Shown: positions 46,341-47,591 of the stretch, in pieces
Position numbering within the stretch: the stretch's first letter is position 1
Layout of the letters: each line of letters starts with the position of its first letter
Origin: Darksidea phi
Lineage: Eukaryota; Ascomycota; Dothideomycetes; Pleosporales; Lentitheciaceae
Reading direction: 5' to 3'
Length of the DNA: 47,591 bases
Assembly: GCA_030770425.1 (NCBI GenBank)
Contig: JASJFT010000291.1
Location: 1-47,591 of the forward strand
Notes under the pieces: generated by a model
Database searches by the model: none
The model's input: the letters and a program-made list of their open reading frames with translations, nothing else
What the model was told of the DNA's origin: nothing
Program-made: the position numbers and the translations under genes

Positions 46341-46491
46341 AAAGCTAGAACGGGGTAAATCTAGACTAGACTAGATAAATCTAAGTCTAGTTAGACCTAA
46401 AAGGGTCTAAGAAGCCTAGGATAGGAATAAACTACTATAAAAGAATAAGTCTAAGACGAACTAGACTAGTCTATAATAACGAAGGTATATA

Positions 46492-46494
<3 letters not shown>

Positions 46495-46543
<49 letters not shown>

Positions 46544-46550
46544 AAAAAAA

Positions 46551-46583
<33 letters not shown>

Positions 46584-46610
46584 TAATTTTTTTTTAAAAA
46601 AAAAAATAAA

Positions 46611-46654
<44 letters not shown>

Positions 46655-46690
46655 AGAAGTAAAAATAGTAGAGAACTTTTTTTTTTTTTT
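46495..46690. repeat. Cluster of long A and T homopolymers
   Basis: An A run of 47 (46495-46541) is followed by 8 A and 15 T, 18 A, further short A/T runs, an A run of about 40 (46613-46652), and after 24 mixed bases a T run of 14 (46677-46690). It follows the third chromovirus. It may include poly(A) tails of retroposed sequences in both orientations; exact lengths are prone to sequencing error. Confidence 0.9.
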
Positions 46691-47494
46691 ACTAAGTCTA
46701 CGAAGAGTCTATAAAAACCTTACTAAATAAGAAAAAGCTCGAATCTAGACTAGTCTAGGCTAGTCTAGACTAAAAGAGTTTTAAATAATTCGAAAAATCT
46801 TAGATATAATATATTAAGACTAGAAAGACTAAATATATACTAGAATAGTTATATTAGATATCTACTAGTTCTAAATTATACTAGAAACGTCTAGTTATCT
46901 ACTAGACCTATATTACTAGTTCTAGTTAGTTTAATTCCTATCTTAATCTTTACGAGAGAGTCTAATAGAGTTTTATTAAATACTTTTATCTTCTTTTTAC
47001 TCGAGGTAATATACTTAGCTAGAGTTTAAATCTACTCCTACTAGATATCTACTATCTTAGTTAGATTACTAAGCCTTATATCTAAATTATTCTAGAAAGA
47101 TTAAATAGTTCTAGATTAGTCTAGAAAGGGTAGAATTAACTTATATTAACCTTATAATACTTTTTTAAAGTTACTCTACTATAGGATAGTATCTTAACCT
47201 CTATATTAACGTCCTTAATAGTAAACTTAGCTAGATAGGTCTTATAAATCTTCTTCTATACTTTAGTCTAGTCTAGAACCCTAATATCTATATAAATAGT
47301 AAAACCTAAGTATAATAGAGTCTTAGAAGAGTTAATAAACTTATTTTATATAATCCTATACTAGATTAGTCTAGATTATTCTAGATTAGTCTAGTATATC
47401 TATATTAGAAGCTAATTAAGTACCTTCTTACTAGTTTTCTTTATCTAAAGCCTACCCTCTATAGATAAATCTAATAAATTTAGAATACTTATAG
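46691..47494 (-). other. Unassigned segment bounded by T runs
   Basis: It lies between the T run at 46677-46690 and the T run at 47495-47520. On the minus strand 46760-47090 reads as a Lys/Thr/Ser/Phe-rich product ending in a low-complexity part; no motif is recognised. A T run at the low end would be the poly(A) tail of a minus-strand retroposon, but there is no RT to support this. Words of the type CTAGATTAGTCTAG recur at 46746-46772 and 47350-47400 as in the third chromovirus. Confidence 0.4.
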
Positions 47495-47520
47495 TTTTTT
47501 TTTTTTTTTTTTTTTTTTTT
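47495..47520. repeat. T26 homopolymer
   Basis: Twenty-six consecutive T. The last 71 bases of the window follow, with no recognised feature. Confidence 0.9.
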
Positions 47521-47591
47521 CTAAGGAAAAGCTATATTACGTAACTATACTATTATAGGGGAGTTTTTCTACTTAATAATAAACTATATAT

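Noticed and set aside
1..47591. AT-rich organellar or protist (for example mitochondrial or Plasmodium-like) DNA
   Set aside because: The bias is a specific lack of CpA/TpG with CpG, CpC and CpT retained, and all identifiable genes are fungal-type nuclear transposons with RIP-type damage.
1..47591. Extreme frequency of CTAG words as possible regulatory or methylation sites
   Set aside because: CTGG, CCAG and CTAA/TTAG-rich sequences converge on CTAG when CpA and TpG become TpA, so the excess follows from RIP.
1..47591. Long frames without ATG on both strands as novel genes
   Set aside because: Without TGA and with many stops of the TAA/TAG type inside known domains, frame length carries little meaning here; only frames with motif support were listed as gene relics.

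Overview
The window looks like AT-rich heterochromatin of a filamentous ascomycete (Pezizomycotina). Two things point there. First, the dinucleotides CpA and TpG are almost absent from both strands: I found about 25 in 47.6 kb by eye, where thousands would be expected. TpA is correspondingly in excess, while CpT, CpC and CpG remain common. This is the footprint of repeat-induced point mutation (RIP) run to near saturation. Second, every recognisable gene is a transposable-element gene of fungal type: Ty3/gypsy chromoviruses, a second gypsy lineage, Fot1/pogo elements and a KDZ/Plavaka-type DNA transposon. I see no host gene, tRNA, rRNA or CRISPR array. Nothing here can be expressed as an ordinary protein. 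ATG is nearly missing, and reading frames can be followed only by treating TAA/TAG as former Gln or Trp codons and Tyr, Asn or Ile as former Cys/His, Asp and Thr/Met/Val.

Layout. 1-3035: truncated chromovirus (+). 3040-4200: unassigned sequence plus a small coiled-coil frame. 4200-5890: second truncated copy of the same chromovirus family on the minus strand, whose first part is an inverted repeat of the end of the first copy. 5900-8650: unassigned, probably minus-strand gag-like DNA. 8650-11338: minus-strand pol of a different gypsy lineage. 11340-11900: AT-rich DNA with a 125-bp tandem duplication. 11902-13754: complete pogo-type element. 14115-15645: several tandem arrays and a perfect 36-bp hairpin. 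15646-16756: unique part of a larger element. 16757-24317: structurally complete 7.56-kb chromovirus with 170-bp LTRs and a 5-bp target duplication. 24318-26590: a ~99-bp array split by a second complete pogo element (24595-26447). 26590-28825: unassigned frames. 28826-30129: element with 169-bp inverted termini, followed by an inverted copy of its interior (30131-31202). 31203-41000: unassigned DNA, the 111-bp and ~99-bp arrays again, and a Plavaka-type transposase. 41170-46340: third chromovirus (+). 46495-47591: homopolymer tracts and unassigned DNA.

The main structural result is that 15.15-27.5 kb and 33.03-37.4 kb are two colinear copies of one large repeat: 111-bp array, then a shared segment, then ~99-bp array, then a shared open frame. 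The second copy runs on into the Plavaka-type transposase. The first copy has been broken by the intact chromovirus and by the second pogo element, both inserted in the ~99-bp array. This gives a relative order: large DNA transposon first, then the chromovirus and pogo. Several of the few surviving CpA/TpG sites sit where the sister copy has CpG, so they look like deamination after RIP had ceased, not survivors of it.
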